A stretch of 60,826 nucleotides of DNA from Nitrospirota bacterium (GCA_013388435.1 JACAFE010000021.1:1-60826), one strand, 5' to 3'; positions 1-11,069 are shown, numbered from the stretch's first letter. Program-made: numbers and translations. The notes: generated from the sequence alone by a model not told the origin.

Positions 1-2
1 AC

Positions 3-613
3 ATCCAAGAATATGGAATTACTCATTTTAGTATGGAAGACTCAACAATTAATGGTAATATTGCCGAGTTTGAAAAATGTGTGACTTAATTTTATTAAAG
101 GGTTTAAATGTTACATAGGGTGGAAAAGCAAGGGTTGACCTAGGAATGGATAAGAAATTGTTGAGTAAGGCTTATAAAGCAGGATGTAGAGGACTTATAT
201 TTGGACTTGAAAGCGCTTCTCAAAATGTATTGAATCATATGAAAAAAAATATTATAATTTCCACTGTTGAGGATGTAATTATTAACTGTTACGATGTGGT
301 AATAGATGTAGGTTGCTTTTTTATTATCGGATATGTTAATGAAACTGAAAAGGATTTTGAAAATATATTACAATTTGTCAAAAAAAATTACAAATATATT
401 AAAACAATATATTCTAGTAGCGGCTTACATATTCTAAAAGGTTCGGAGTTATACGAAGAGGCAGAAAAATATCAAATTATTTTACCTGAGTTTTCACCTG
501 ATGGAGAATGGTGCACTGCAGATAGATCTAATACAAGTAAAATTCGTAATGAAAGGTTAAAGAGATTTAATGATCTAATTTCAGAACTTTATTCAAAAAA
601 GGAGGCAGTATGA
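3..613 (+). pseudogene. Radical SAM protein (C-terminal portion), apparently disrupted by a frameshift and an in-frame TAG; intact ORF part is 146..613
   Basis: Bases 3-89 read IQEYGITHFSMEDSTINGNIAEFEKCVT*. The frame of the 146 ORF extended upstream reads LILLKGLNVT*GGKARVDLGMDKKLL, continuing a radical SAM-like pattern (GGKARVD...GCRGLIFGLESASQNVL) across a TAG. Confidence 0.6.
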
Positions 614-1209
614 GAAACAATTCATTTTTGGGTTTTAAAGGAAAATATGTATTTATATTTGCAACAATATCTGTTTTTTTAGTTATGTTGTCAAGCTGTA
701 CAGAAGGTAAGGACGAAAAAAGTAAAAAAGAACTAACACAACAGGTTAAAATTGAACCTAAATTCTTAGGGTGCCAAATATTAGATAAATTACCTGATAA
801 TATCATACCTTTAAATGTTAATTACGGGGATAGAATCAAATTGCTGGGCATATCAGTTAATAAAAATATTGAAAAAAGAAGCTTAGAGTTATCTTACTGC
901 TGGCGCGTCATAAAAGATATAAGCCCTTATAACAAAATATTCGTTCATTTTACCGATTCAATGGGAAATATTTTATTTCAGAATGATCATGATTTTTGTA
1001 CAGATTATTCATTTCATAAAAAAATTGAAAATAAATTTATAAAAGAAACCTTTTTAATCTATATTCCAAAATCAATATCAAATGAAAATCTGGATATAAA
1101 AATTGGAATTTATGACCCTATTTCAAGCAAAGGATGTGAGATAAAATCAAATGGTGGGTTGTCTGTTGACTATGGTAATAAAGCGATTATTATCAAGAAG
1201 GCTGTTTAA
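610..1209 (+). CDS. Hypothetical lipoprotein
   Basis: N-terminal hydrophobic segment with lipobox-like VMLSSC; overlaps neighbouring genes by a few nt. Confidence 0.55.
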   Translation: MRNNSFLGFKGKYVFIFATISVFLVMLSSCTEGKDEKSKKELTQQVKIEPKFLGCQILDKLPDNIIPLNVNYGDRIKLLGISVNKNIEKRSLELSYCWRVIKDISPYNKIFVHFTDSMGNILFQNDHDFCTDYSFHKKIENKFIKETFLIYIPKSISNENLDIKIGIYDPISSKGCEIKSNGGLSVDYGNKAIIIKKAV

Positions 1210-2678
1210 TGTTTGTTAGTTACCTGGTTAATTTGTTGCCTGTAAAGAAAACAAATACAAATATCTGGATAATATTTATTATCACAGTATTTTGTGTAAA
1301 AATATTCATTTTTCTTATTGACCCTTTGCCAATGTTTCTTATGGGTGATTCTCATAGTTATATCACTACATCATTAACAGGGTGGATACCTCCTGATCGC
1401 TCTTTCACATATGGATATTTTATAAAATATACTGCTGTTGCTTCTCATTCTTTAACTACCCTTATTTTACTACAAACTCTTTTGAGTGGTACAAATGCAA
1501 TTTTACTATCTTATATGTTGATTCGTTTTTTTTCAGTTCGGCCTTTAATTTCTTTCCTTGCAGGCATACTATGTTCTGTAGAGCCGTTGCAACTTTTATA
1601 TGAAAGATATGTAATGACCGAATCTTTATCATTATTTCTGTTTGTTCTTTATCTGTTAACAGTTTTTCTTTATATTGAAAAGCCAAATTTTATTAAATTA
1701 TTTGCTATTTCTTTTATTGGGATTATTCTTGTAAGTGTTAGAATGAGTTTTCTGCCAATTGTTCTTATTAATACAATTATTTTACCTTTATTAGCAATTC
1801 CATCAATTCTCAAATCATATGGTTTAACTTATGAATCTTTTAAACTATTTTTAAGAAAATTGTTTTCCCGTAGATATGTTTTAAAAAAAATATTAACCCA
1901 TATTGTTCTTTCAATCGTTTTAACAATAAGTTTGCATTCTGCATATAGACATTTAAACGGTTATCTTTCTGAAAATCCGCCAGCATATTTATACCATAGC
2001 GGGTTTTTTTTACTTGCTTATTTCGCTCCTATAATAGAACCCGTTGATTTTCCTAATAAGGAACTGGCAGATAAGGTTTATGAAAATTTAAAATACGATC
2101 TGTTAGACTATCATAAAAGAGCAATTCATCATTGGGAAATTGGCGGATTAGTTGAGGTTGTTAAAAGATTTACAACAGACTCATTGGAAGCTGATCATAT
2201 TGCAAAACAAATTGTTATTAACGCATTAAAACGCGATCCTTTAAGTTTATTTAGCATCGCTAAATTCGGATTCCTTGACTACTGGAATATTACAAACTTG
2301 AAGAATTGTTTAAAATGTGAAAGAGGCGAAAAAGAATTGCCAGATTACTTGTTAGTAAAACTGAGGAATTATTTTAGCCTGTGGGCAGATGAACTACCAT
2401 TTTTACATACATTTACTAATAAATATTTTTTTATTGCTTGGCCATGGTATCTTTTTTTGCTATGTTCTTCTTTAATAGCGCTCTTGATTACAATGATTGA
2501 TAAAAAAAATTCCAAGTATTTTTTTATAATCTTTATCTCCAGTCTTATTATAACTTCTATTGCATGTATCCTGATAGAAGGTATAACAGTGAGGTATTTA
2601 CATCCAGCAAGCTGGCTTATCTTTCTTATGATAGTGCCAGTATTTGAATATTTAATTTGCAAATTGCGATCAGATTAA
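1209..2678 (+). CDS. Polytopic membrane protein, possible GT-C type glycosyltransferase
   Basis: 489 aa, many hydrophobic segments; early acidic MGDSHSY segment after TM1 typical of GT-C-like proteins; located next to glycan-type genes. Confidence 0.45.
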   Translation: MFVSYLVNLLPVKKTNTNIWIIFIITVFCVKIFIFLIDPLPMFLMGDSHSYITTSLTGWIPPDRSFTYGYFIKYTAVASHSLTTLILLQTLLSGTNAILLSYMLIRFFSVRPLISFLAGILCSVEPLQLLYERYVMTESLSLFLFVLYLLTVFLYIEKPNFIKLFAISFIGIILVSVRMSFLPIVLINTIILPLLAIPSILKSYGLTYESFKLFLRKLFSRRYVLKKILTHIVLSIVLTISLHSAYRHLNGYLSENPPAYLYHSGFFLLAYFAPIIEPVDFPNKELADKVYENLKYDLLDYHKRAIHHWEIGGLVEVVKRFTTDSLEADHIAKQIVINALKRDPLSLFSIAKFGFLDYWNITNLKNCLKCERGEKELPDYLLVKLRNYFSLWADELPFLHTFTNKYFFIAWPWYLFLLCSSLIALLITMIDKKNSKYFFIIFISSLIITSIACILIEGITVRYLHPASWLIFLMIVPVFEYLICKLRSD

Positions 2679-2696
2679 TATAGTTAAGGAGTTATA

Positions 2697-4277
2697 TTGA
2701 ACAAGAAAAAAGCAATTATTATCGGTGCCGGGCCTGCAGGGTTAACCGCAGCCTATGAGCTGCTGGAAAGAACAGATATTAAGCCTGTTATTTTTGAAAT
2801 GACATGTGATATCGGCGGGATTTCAAAAACAATAAATTATAAAGGAAACAGAATAGATATAGGTGGTCACAGGTTCTTTTCAAAATCCGAAAAAGTTATG
2901 GATTGGTGGCAAAATATTATGCCCTTAATGGGCGCTCCTGCTAAAGATGATATTTTACTGAACAGAAAAATAGAACTATCCACGAAACTTGACGCCCCAG
3001 ATCCTGAAACAACAGATAAAGTAATGCTAATTCGTAATCGTCTTTCAAGAATATTTTTTTTGAGGAAGTTTTTTGATTATCCAGTTACATTAAATCTTAA
3101 TACGTTTTTTAATCTCGGCTTAATTAGAATAATTAGAATAATAACAAGTTACTCTAAAATTAAATTATTTCCAATAAAAAACGAAAAATCGCTGGAAGAC
3201 TTTTTTATAAACAGATTTGGGAATGAATTATATCTTACTTTTTTCAAAGATTATACTGAAAAGGTATGGGGTGTTCCTTGTAATAAAATTAAGCCTGAAT
3301 GGGGAGCACAGAGAATAAAAGGGCTTTCTATTTCAAAAGCTGTAATTCATGCAATAAAAAAACATTTTAAAAAAAATAAATCAATATCACAAAAAGGTAT
3401 AGAAACAAGCCTTATAGAAAAATTTTTATACCCAAAATTAGGACCCGGACAAATGTGGGAAGAAGTTGCAAAGATTATTCAAGAAAAAGGTGGCGAACTT
3501 CATTTAAATCATAAAGTGATTGTAATTAACTATAGTGGGTTAAAAATTCTTAATATTAACGTCAAAGAAACAGATTCAGAAAACATAAAAACTATAAGTG
3601 GTGATTATTTTTTTTCAACTATGCCGGTAAAGGAATTAATACAATCTATGGGCAATAATATCCCAAGTGAAGTTAAACAAGTAGCAGACGGACTTATGTA
3701 TAGAGATTTTATAACTGTTGGGCTGCTTTTAAAAAAACTTAAATTAAAAAATAATACCAAAATAAAAACTATTAACAATATAATTCCAGACAATTGGGTT
3801 TATATACAAGAAAGAGATGTTAAACTTGCAAGAATCCAAATATTCAATAACTGGAGTCCTTATTTGGTAAATGATTTAAACAATGTCTGGATAGGGTTAG
3901 AATATATCTGTTCTGAAGAAGATGAATTGTGGAATAAATCTGATGCAGAGATTGTTCAATTTGCAATATATGAACTATTAAAAATTGATTTCATAAATAA
4001 GGAAGACATAATTGATTCTGTTGTTATTAGGATGAAAAAAGCCTATCCAGCGTATTTTGGTGCTTATGATAAGTTTCATATAATCAGAGATTTTATAGAT
4101 AAGTTTGAAAATTTATTTTTGATCGGCAGAAATGGAATGCATAGATATAATAACCAGGACCATTCTATGCTGACTGCTATGGCAGCAGTACAAAATATTA
4201 TTAATGGAATGAGTGCAAAAAATAATATCTGGGATGTAAACGCAGAAAAAGAGTATCACGAAGTTAAAAACTCTTAG
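2697..4277 (+). CDS. FAD/NAD(P)-binding protein, amine oxidase/protoporphyrinogen oxidase-like (UDP-galactopyranose mutase-like)
   Basis: N-terminal [17 protein letters not shown] dinucleotide-binding motif; IGGISKT...[12 protein letters not shown]-terminal [18 protein letters not shown] start. Confidence 0.8.
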   Translation: MNKKKAIIIGAGPAGLTAAYELLERTDIKPVIFEMTCDIGGISKTINYKGNRIDIGGHRFFSKSEKVMDWWQNIMPLMGAPAKDDILLNRKIELSTKLDAPDPETTDKVMLIRNRLSRIFFLRKFFDYPVTLNLNTFFNLGLIRIIRIITSYSKIKLFPIKNEKSLEDFFINRFGNELYLTFFKDYTEKVWGVPCNKIKPEWGAQRIKGLSISKAVIHAIKKHFKKNKSISQKGIETSLIEKFLYPKLGPGQMWEEVAKIIQEKGGELHLNHKVIVINYSGLKILNINVKETDSENIKTISGDYFFSTMPVKELIQSMGNNIPSEVKQVADGLMYRDFITVGLLLKKLKLKNNTKIKTINNIIPDNWVYIQERDVKLARIQIFNNWSPYLVNDLNNVWIGLEYICSEEDELWNKSDAEIVQFAIYELLKIDFINKEDIIDSVVIRMKKAYPAYFGAYDKFHIIRDFIDKFENLFLIGRNGMHRYNNQDHSMLTAMAAVQNIINGMSAKNNIWDVNAEKEYHEVKNS

Positions 4278-4405
4278 TCTCTATATCAATTCAGTATTAT
4301 TCTAAATGCAATTCTAAATTATGGTATTACAAATGGTGCAAATACTCTAACTACCTTTGATTTTGAAGTTGATACTTGTACCTGACATACATGAGTTCCA
4401 AATCT

Positions 4406-4897
4406 CTAGAAAGTATTACCGTATGCAGGGTCAGGATGTACAAAAAATGCATATATTCCATCCCCACCGGATAAGAAGCAATCGCCACATTCAAGCTTTT
4501 TTAATGGGATAGAGCTCGGAGGCATTAAAGGACAGGAAATATTAAAATTACCAAAATTTAAATTGGTAACAGGAGTTCCTGTTTTTGACAGAACCTGAAT
4601 ATTTATTCTAATCGGGTTGTGATTTGCCTGACTTGCGCCATAAGCGCTATGTCCTGTATTCGAGCATTGAGGTGGCCATGTTTTACAGGGTTCGGTGTCA
4701 ATACTTAAAGAGGCTTCAAAAGGGCCGCTTGCAATATCTGATTGTATTTGCACTATATTTTGCTTTTCAGTTTGAAGCACTTCAGATTTTATTAAATCTG
4801 AATCTGATTGTTGAGCATATAATATACATGCATAAAGAAGAAGATTTAAACTTATAATAATTACAGTTAATCTTTTAAAATTATTACGTTTTTTCAT
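4406..4897 (-). CDS. Hypothetical secreted protein (may continue past an in-frame TAG to 4319)
   Basis: Signal-peptide-like N-terminus (RLTVIIISLNLLLYACILYAQ); Cys-containing, Pro-rich. See finding on downstream open frame. Confidence 0.5.
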   Translation of the reverse strand: MKKRNNFKRLTVIIISLNLLLYACILYAQQSDSDLIKSEVLQTEKQNIVQIQSDIASGPFEASLSIDTEPCKTWPPQCSNTGHSAYGASQANHNPIRINIQVLSKTGTPVTNLNFGNFNISCPLMPPSSIPLKKLECGDCFLSGGDGIYAFFVHPDPAYGNTF

Positions 4898-5110
4898 AAT
4901 AAACCTCCTTTGTTAATAGTGTTAACTGATTTTTTATAATTAAATCCCCATATAAATCAATTCCTTAATAGTGCTAAATTTACCAAATATTTTGTTAAAA
5001 GTCAAATTTACCCATATACAACTATAAATCTAAAAAAGGTTTTAAAAATCAAAATATTTTGTTATTACACTTTTGGGTTAACCTCATTGTTGGAGGTTAA
5101 ATCAGGGATT

Positions 5111-6058
5111 TTACTTGCCCCAGTCCATTTTCAGCTTTGTTCTTTTATAGATGAACTTTTCTGCTGAAAGTGCTGCGAGACAACCCTGCGAAGCAGCAAC
5201 AACAACCTGCCTGACTTCTGTGCATGTCACATCTCCTGCTGCAAAAACGCCTGGAATAGATGTCTCCATCATATTATTTACAGGTATGCATCCATCTTCA
5301 CCTGTCTCTATGGCTCCGTAAAGAAAATCAACAACAGGTTTATTGCCATGCAGATATACGAAAACTCCAGACAAAGGAAGTTCAAATTCTTTTTTATCAG
5401 GATCAAGCATTTTAATTTTTTCAACTGAATCGCCGCCTTCGATCGAAGTTACAACATAGCCTGCAAGAACTTTTATTTTTGGTTCCGAAAGGACAGGATG
5501 CTCATTTACGCTGAGCTTTGAAGTTGGAGAGATAAGATATACAGTATCTGCAAATCTTGTAAGAACGCCTGCCTCTTTAACCGCTTCTTCTGAATTCCCG
5601 ATTACACAAACTGTCATCCCTTTATAAAAAGCAGCATCACATATTGCGCAATAACTTACACCTCTGCCCAGGAATTCGGATTCACCCTTGATTGTTGCTT
5701 TTCTTCCCATAGAACCAGTGGCAATTATTACTGTTCTGGATTGATATGTTTTATCCATTGTAATAACTTCTTTTATCTCGCCTGTCAGATTGACACCTAC
5801 GACCTGTGTTTCAATATATTCAGAGCCGAACCTAATTGCTTGCTGACGCATAATATCAAGCAGGTCTTTGCCTGGTAAGGGTGAAGTAAGACCTGGATAG
5901 TTTTCTATTTTACTTGAATACGCGAGTGCACCAGCTGTTTTGGATTTATCAAGGATTATTGTTTTCAGTTTTGCTCTTGAAGCATATTGTCCTGCCGTAA
6001 GCCCTGCCGGACCGCCTCCAATTATAATTACATCATAAAGAGTTATTTCTTCCTGCAT
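5111..6058 (-). CDS. trxB: Thioredoxin reductase-like FAD-dependent disulfide oxidoreductase
   Basis: IIGGGPAGLTAGQYASRA, CAIC redox motif, GVFAAGDVT motif. Confidence 0.85.
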   Translation of the reverse strand: MQEEITLYDVIIIGGGPAGLTAGQYASRAKLKTIILDKSKTAGALAYSSKIENYPGLTSPLPGKDLLDIMRQQAIRFGSEYIETQVVGVNLTGEIKEVITMDKTYQSRTVIIATGSMGRKATIKGESEFLGRGVSYCAICDAAFYKGMTVCVIGNSEEAVKEAGVLTRFADTVYLISPTSKLSVNEHPVLSEPKIKVLAGYVVTSIEGGDSVEKIKMLDPDKKEFELPLSGVFVYLHGNKPVVDFLYGAIETGEDGCIPVNNMMETSIPGVFAAGDVTCTEVRQVVVAASQGCLAALSAEKFIYKRTKLKMDWGK

Positions 6059-6066
6059 GTGTCCTC

Positions 6067-6885
6067 CTAACCCAATAATATATCAAGAAGCCTTTCGAGT
6101 TCTTCATAGGAATAATATTCAATCTCTATTTTCCCTTTCTTGCCACGAGAAATAATTCTGACTTTAGTTCCTAAATTTTTTATCAATTTATCTTCAAGTA
6201 AATTTATCTGCGGATCTTTTTTAATCTCTTTTTTGGTAGTTTTAGTTATTTTTTTTGTAATTGACTCGGCTTCTCTTACACTTAATCTCTTTTGTACAAT
6301 TCTGCGAGCAGCTTCTATTTGATTTGTTTTTCCTTCAATTGAAAGAATAGCCTTTGCATGTCCTATGCTAAGAGAACCGTTATACATTAATGATTTTACT
6401 TCATCCGGAAGTTTAAGTAATCTCAAATAGTTGGCTATTGTTGCCCTGTCTTTCCCGACTCTTTCTGAAAGCTCCTCCTGTGTGAGATTAAAATCAGAAA
6501 TCAGTTTATTGAAAGCTTCTGCTGTCTCAACAGGATTTAGGTCTTCACGCTGAATATTTTCTATGAGAGCAATTTCGAGCGAATCTTTTGACGCAACATT
6601 TTTTATTAATGCAGGAATTTTCTTGAGTCCTGCAAGCAATGCGGCCCTGCATCTGCGTTCCCCTGCGATTAATCTAAATGTGCCATCTCCTACTCTCGAT
6701 ACAATTATTGGTTGCAATACGCCTTTTTCTTTAATTGAAGCTGCAAGTTCTTTAAGAGATTCATCTTTGAAAGTCTTTCTCGGCTGTTGTTCCCCTGGGA
6801 ATATGCGTTCAATATCAATATTTATTACTTCTTCACCCCTATCGGGGATTAAAGCTTCAAGACCTTTGCCCAGCGCCGTTTTCAT
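6067..6885 (-). CDS. parB: Chromosome partitioning protein ParB
   Basis: GLEALIP; QPRKTF; LIAGERRCRAAL; ALIENIQREDLNPVE; HTH ERVGKDRATIANYLRLL. Confidence 0.95.
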   Translation of the reverse strand: MKTALGKGLEALIPDRGEEVINIDIERIFPGEQQPRKTFKDESLKELAASIKEKGVLQPIIVSRVGDGTFRLIAGERRCRAALLAGLKKIPALIKNVASKDSLEIALIENIQREDLNPVETAEAFNKLISDFNLTQEELSERVGKDRATIANYLRLLKLPDEVKSLMYNGSLSIGHAKAILSIEGKTNQIEAARRIVQKRLSVREAESITKKITKTTKKEIKKDPQINLLEDKLIKNLGTKVRIISRGKKGKIEIEYYSYEELERLLDILLG

Positions 6886-7636
6886 TTAATATCTCCTTCG
6901 CAAGGGTTAAATAACTTTGAGCACCCTTAGAGCGTATATCATAAAGTATTGCGGGTTTACCATGACTGGGCGATTCACCCAGAGTAACATTTCTTGGTAT
7001 TATGGTATTATATACTTTATTGCCAAAATGCTTCCTGACTTCATCAGCCACTTCCTGGGATAGATTGTTTCTTGAGTCAAACATGGTAAGAAGAATTCCT
7101 TCAATTTCAAGATCCGGTCTAAATGAATTTCTCACAAGTCTTAATGTTTTTGTCAGCAAACCCAATCCTTCGAGAGCATAATATTCACATTGTACAGGAA
7201 CAATCACTGAATCAGCAGCAACAAGAGCATTAAGTGTAAGAAGACTTAAAGAAGGGGGGCAGTCGATAAAAATATAGCGGTATTTTTCTTTTATGCTTTC
7301 TATTGAACTCGACAGGATATATTCACGTCTTTCTTTTGAAACTAATTCAACTTCTACTGCGAGTAAATCAACAGTGGAAGGTACTATGCTTAAGTGTTCA
7401 ATCTGAGTATTCTTTATGGCATCAATAATTGAGCACCTACCCATATAAACATCATAAAGACTTCTTTCAACCCCTTCTCTTGATATTCCAAGTCCGGATG
7501 TTGAATTGCCCTGTGGGTCAGTATCAATTATAAGTATTTCTTTTTCAGCAAGAGCTAATGAGGCTGAAAGATTTATTGCAGTTGTTGTTTTTCCAACTCC
7601 ACCCTTCTGATTAACTATAGTAATAACTTTTCCCAT
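6857..7636 (-). CDS. parA: Chromosome partitioning ATPase ParA/Soj
   Basis: Deviant Walker A NQKGGVGKTTTAINL; DTDPQGN; IDCPPSL; overlaps parB. Confidence 0.95.
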   Translation of the reverse strand: MGKVITIVNQKGGVGKTTTAINLSASLALAEKEILIIDTDPQGNSTSGLGISREGVERSLYDVYMGRCSIIDAIKNTQIEHLSIVPSTVDLLAVEVELVSKERREYILSSSIESIKEKYRYIFIDCPPSLSLLTLNALVAADSVIVPVQCEYYALEGLGLLTKTLRLVRNSFRPDLEIEGILLTMFDSRNNLSQEVADEVRKHFGNKVYNTIIPRNVTLGESPSHGKPAILYDIRSKGAQSYLTLAKEILNENGAGQRS

Positions 7637-7707
7637 ATTGTTTATTTAGCTTACTAATTATATTATTATACCATGTCATTTGTGCTATAATTTTCTGAAA
7701 AGGGTAA

Positions 7708-7797
7708 TGTAAAAAGTTTCATGAAAAAAAAGAGATAATATAAAACTACAGAGATTAAAGAGTTTTTCTCTGTATTCTCTATGGTTAAGTTTTGACA
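7708..7797 (+). repeat. ~90-bp TIR hairpin element, copy 1
   Basis: tgtaaaaagttt...aagttttgaca ends; internal foldback; similar to 49883-49968. Confidence 0.6.
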
Positions 7798-7820
7798 ATA
7801 TGCTAAAAAGGAAATATATT

Positions 7821-8522
7821 ATGAAAAATATCGCTTCTGTTATATTATCAATATTTTTTACTCTACTGACAGGTTTATCGCTGGCAGGGGGAAAGGAGGT
7901 TCAAACAATGATAAAAAATATACATTGGCTTGGACATGATACCTTTAAAATCGTGGGTGAGAAGGTTATTTATACTGATCCGTTTAAAATTAAAAAGAAA
8001 GATGTTGCGGATATTATATTAATCACTCATGAACATTTTGACCATTGTTCGCCTGACGATGTAAAAATGCTGCAGGGACCAAACACAATCATTGTAGCAA
8101 CTGAAGATTGCGTCAAGAAGCTATCAGGCAAGGTAAAAACAGTTAAACCGGGAGATAAATTAAACATTGAGGGCATTGAGATAGAAGCGGTACCTTCTTA
8201 TAATGTAAACAAAAATTTTCATCCGAAATCTAATAACTGGGTTGGATATATTTTCACTGTTAAAGGAAAGAGAATTTATATAGCAGGCGATACTGATTAC
8301 ATCCCTGAAATGAAGAACTTTAAGGCAGATATTGCTCTGTTGCCGGTTTCCGGCACATATGTAATGACTGCAGATGAGGCAGTGAAAGCAGCTCTTGATA
8401 TAAAACCATCTATTGCAATACCCATGCACTATGATTCAATTGTTGGCACAAAGGATGATGCAAAAAAATTTGCAGAAAGCCTCAAAGGAAAAATTGAGGT
8501 TGTAATACTAAAACAAGAATAG
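7821..8522 (+). CDS. Metallo-beta-lactamase-fold hydrolase (UPF0173-like), with signal peptide
   Basis: THEHFDHCSPDD, AGDTDYIPEM, PMHYD. ORF track starts at 7800, but 7821 ATG precedes a good signal peptide. Confidence 0.8.
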   Translation: MKNIASVILSIFFTLLTGLSLAGGKEVQTMIKNIHWLGHDTFKIVGEKVIYTDPFKIKKKDVADIILITHEHFDHCSPDDVKMLQGPNTIIVATEDCVKKLSGKVKTVKPGDKLNIEGIEIEAVPSYNVNKNFHPKSNNWVGYIFTVKGKRIYIAGDTDYIPEMKNFKADIALLPVSGTYVMTADEAVKAALDIKPSIAIPMHYDSIVGTKDDAKKFAESLKGKIEVVILKQE

Positions 8523-8525
8523 AAT

Positions 8526-9299
8526 TTGAACATAGAAAAGATAAGACAGGGTGCGAGAGGAAATATAGGCAGAGAAATATTGTTCTACCCTGTTATAGAC
8601 TCAACCAATACAGCTGGATTGGAGAAAGCTCTTACTTCTGAAGAAGGTCTGGTAATCCTTGCTGATAGTCAACTAAAGGGAAAAGGAAGACTGGGAAGAA
8701 CATGGGTTTCACCTCCAGGATTAAATATCTACATGAGTATAGTTCTTAAGCCTTTAATTGAATTGGCAGATGCAACTCTCATAACTATTACGTCTGCTGT
8801 TGCTTGTTCCATCGCTCTCAGAAATATAAGCGGACTTGAAATAACAATTAAATGGCCCAATGATCTGATGTTTCAAAATCGCAAGATCGGCGGTATTCTT
8901 ACTGAACTTAAAAGCGAACTTAAAAAAATTGTTTTTGCAGTCGTGGGAATCGGAATTAATGTAAACTCAGAATTAAAAGATTTTCCTGAAGATATAAGAA
9001 GAATGGCAACTTCTTTAAGAAATGAAACAAAAAAAAGCTTTTCGAGAACAGAAATAATAATAGAGCTATTGAATGAGTTAAACAAATGGTATGCAGTATT
9101 AGCAAGTGACAGGGAAATAATCATCGATAAGTGGAAAGAATTATCTTCAACAATCGGGAGAAAAGTAAAAGTCGTATCCGGGCAGGAAACTCTTGAAGGT
9201 ATTGCTGAAGATATTAATGAAAAAGGTATGCTTATTTTAAAACTCCTAACCGGTGAGCAAAAAAAGATAGTCTCTGGTGATTTAATAGTATTGTCATGA
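8526..9299 (+). CDS. birA: Biotin--[acetyl-CoA-carboxylase] ligase
   Basis: DSTNTAGLE; DSQLKGKGRLGRTWVSPPGLNIYMS; KWPNDLMF..RKIGGILTE; GIGINVN. Confidence 0.93.
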   Translation: MNIEKIRQGARGNIGREILFYPVIDSTNTAGLEKALTSEEGLVILADSQLKGKGRLGRTWVSPPGLNIYMSIVLKPLIELADATLITITSAVACSIALRNISGLEITIKWPNDLMFQNRKIGGILTELKSELKKIVFAVVGIGINVNSELKDFPEDIRRMATSLRNETKKSFSRTEIIIELLNELNKWYAVLASDREIIIDKWKELSSTIGRKVKVVSGQETLEGIAEDINEKGMLILKLLTGEQKKIVSGDLIVLS

Positions 9300-10060
9300 T
9301 TATCGCCATAGATATCGGAAATTCATCAATTAAGATAGGATTTTTTATTAATAAAAAACTGATTGTGAAAAGCATTCCGACTTTTCCTGTTTTGAAAAAG
9401 GCTGAATATGAAGCTTTAATTAATGGATTTATAAAAGAAATTAATAAAAACAAAAATCCTGAAGGAAGTATAATATGTTCTGTTGTATCCAGACAAACAG
9501 AAATACTATTTGAAACTATGAGAAAAATTTGCAGGTCAGAACCGATTTTGGTTAGTAGTAAGATAAAGACAGGAATTACTTTTTCTATTACGAAACCTGA
9601 AGAACTTGGGGCAGACAGAATTGCGAATGTTGTAGCGGCAAATGAGTTATATAAAAGTCCTGCTTGTGTTGTTGATTTCGGGACAGCTACAACCTTAAGT
9701 CTTAAAGGTAAAAATGAGGATTTTATTGGTGGGGCAATCCTCCCGGGTATTAAAATGATGAAGGAAGGTCTGTTTATGAAAACATCGAAACTTCCTGATA
9801 TTCATATCAGGAAACCTGATAAGGCTCTGGGGAAAGATACCGAAGGTTGTATCCAATCTGGCATTATTTACGGAACAGCCGGAGCAGTTGAAAGAATTCT
9901 CGATGAGATGGAAAAAGAAACCAATATGAATTTTGAATTAGTTTTAACAGGCGGTTTTTGCAATATTATTTCTAATTATATAAAAAGAAAATATGATATT
10001 ATTCCTTATCTTACTATTAATGGCTTAAAGATTCTATACATGAGAAATTGCCATGCATGA
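9296..10060 (+). CDS. coaX: Type III pantothenate kinase
   Basis: IAIDIGNSSIKIG; ELGADRIANVVAA; VVDFGTATT; GGAILPGIKM; LTGGFC. Confidence 0.93.
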   Translation: MIIAIDIGNSSIKIGFFINKKLIVKSIPTFPVLKKAEYEALINGFIKEINKNKNPEGSIICSVVSRQTEILFETMRKICRSEPILVSSKIKTGITFSITKPEELGADRIANVVAANELYKSPACVVDFGTATTLSLKGKNEDFIGGAILPGIKMMKEGLFMKTSKLPDIHIRKPDKALGKDTEGCIQSGIIYGTAGAVERILDEMEKETNMNFELVLTGGFCNIISNYIKRKYDIIPYLTINGLKILYMRNCHA

Positions 10061-11069
10061 ACTCAGAAAAGACATATTACTCGGCAGATGGGTTGCTGTT
10101 CTTTCAGAGTCAAAATTGCCTTCAGAATATCCAAAAATGCCATTTAATGAACCGATTGAAGAAAATTGTATCTTTTGCGAAGGCAGAGAAAATGAAACTC
10201 CATCCGAAATAATATCATTTCGAAGACCTGAAACATTTCCGAATACACCTGGATGGTGGGTCAGGGATCTGCCGAGTTTTAATCCAATTTTCAGGATTGA
10301 AGGTGACCTCGGCAGGCGCGGGGTTGGTATTTATGACAGGATGAATAGTATCGGAGCAAATGAAATTATAGTTGAAACCCCTTACCATAATAAAAGACCT
10401 GAGGATATGGGACTCGAGCAGATGATCAGGCTTGTTAAAATGTATCGAGATCGCATCCTGGATCTTGAAAAGGATACGAGACTGAGATATATTCTTATAT
10501 ATAAGGATTCGGGTATATGTGCCGGTCAGCAATATACTCATCCTTTAACTTTTCTTATGGCAACACCGGTTATACCCAAGGTTGTTAAGGATGAGCTCGA
10601 TAATGCCAAGCAATATTTTGTTTATAAGGAAAGATGTATTTTTTGTGATATTATTAATGAGGAACTTCGCACAGGTGAAAGGGTGGTGTATGAGACAAAA
10701 AACTTTATCGCTTTCTGTCCTTATGCAGCGCAGTTCCCTTTTGAGATATGGATAATCCCAAGACGCCATTGTTGTTCATTTACTGAAATTACTTTTGAAG
10801 AAACAGAGGATTTCGGGCTTATTTTAATGACTATTTTGAAAAAGTTAAGACAGGTATTGAATGAACCGCCTTTTAATTATTTTATTCATACTGCTCCGAA
10901 TATGGTGCCGAGAAGGAATCACTGGCACACTCTCGGTGAAGATTTTCACTGGCATCTTGAAATTATTCCAAGGATTATTAGGACAAGCGGGTTTGAATGG
11001 GGTTCAGGATTGTATATCCTTCCCACATCGCCTGAAAATGCAGCAAAATTTTTAAGGGAGGTTGGATAA
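10053..11069 (+). CDS. galT: Galactose-1-phosphate uridylyltransferase
   Basis: HELRKDILLGRWV; CIFCEGRE; HWHLEIIPR HxH-type signature. Confidence 0.9.
   Translation: MHELRKDILLGRWVAVLSESKLPSEYPKMPFNEPIEENCIFCEGRENETPSEIISFRRPETFPNTPGWWVRDLPSFNPIFRIEGDLGRRGVGIYDRMNSIGANEIIVETPYHNKRPEDMGLEQMIRLVKMYRDRILDLEKDTRLRYILIYKDSGICAGQQYTHPLTFLMATPVIPKVVKDELDNAKQYFVYKERCIFCDIINEELRTGERVVYETKNFIAFCPYAAQFPFEIWIIPRRHCCSFTEITFEETEDFGLILMTILKKLRQVLNEPPFNYFIHTAPNMVPRRNHWHTLGEDFHWHLEIIPRIIRTSGFEWGSGLYILPTSPENAAKFLREVG

Noticed and set aside
3-4408. Genome-wide amber recoding (pyrrolysine-like)
   Set aside because: Two TAG interruptions are insufficient; one also has a frameshift, and most intact genes in the window show no internal TAG. 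Gene decay or sequence error is simpler.
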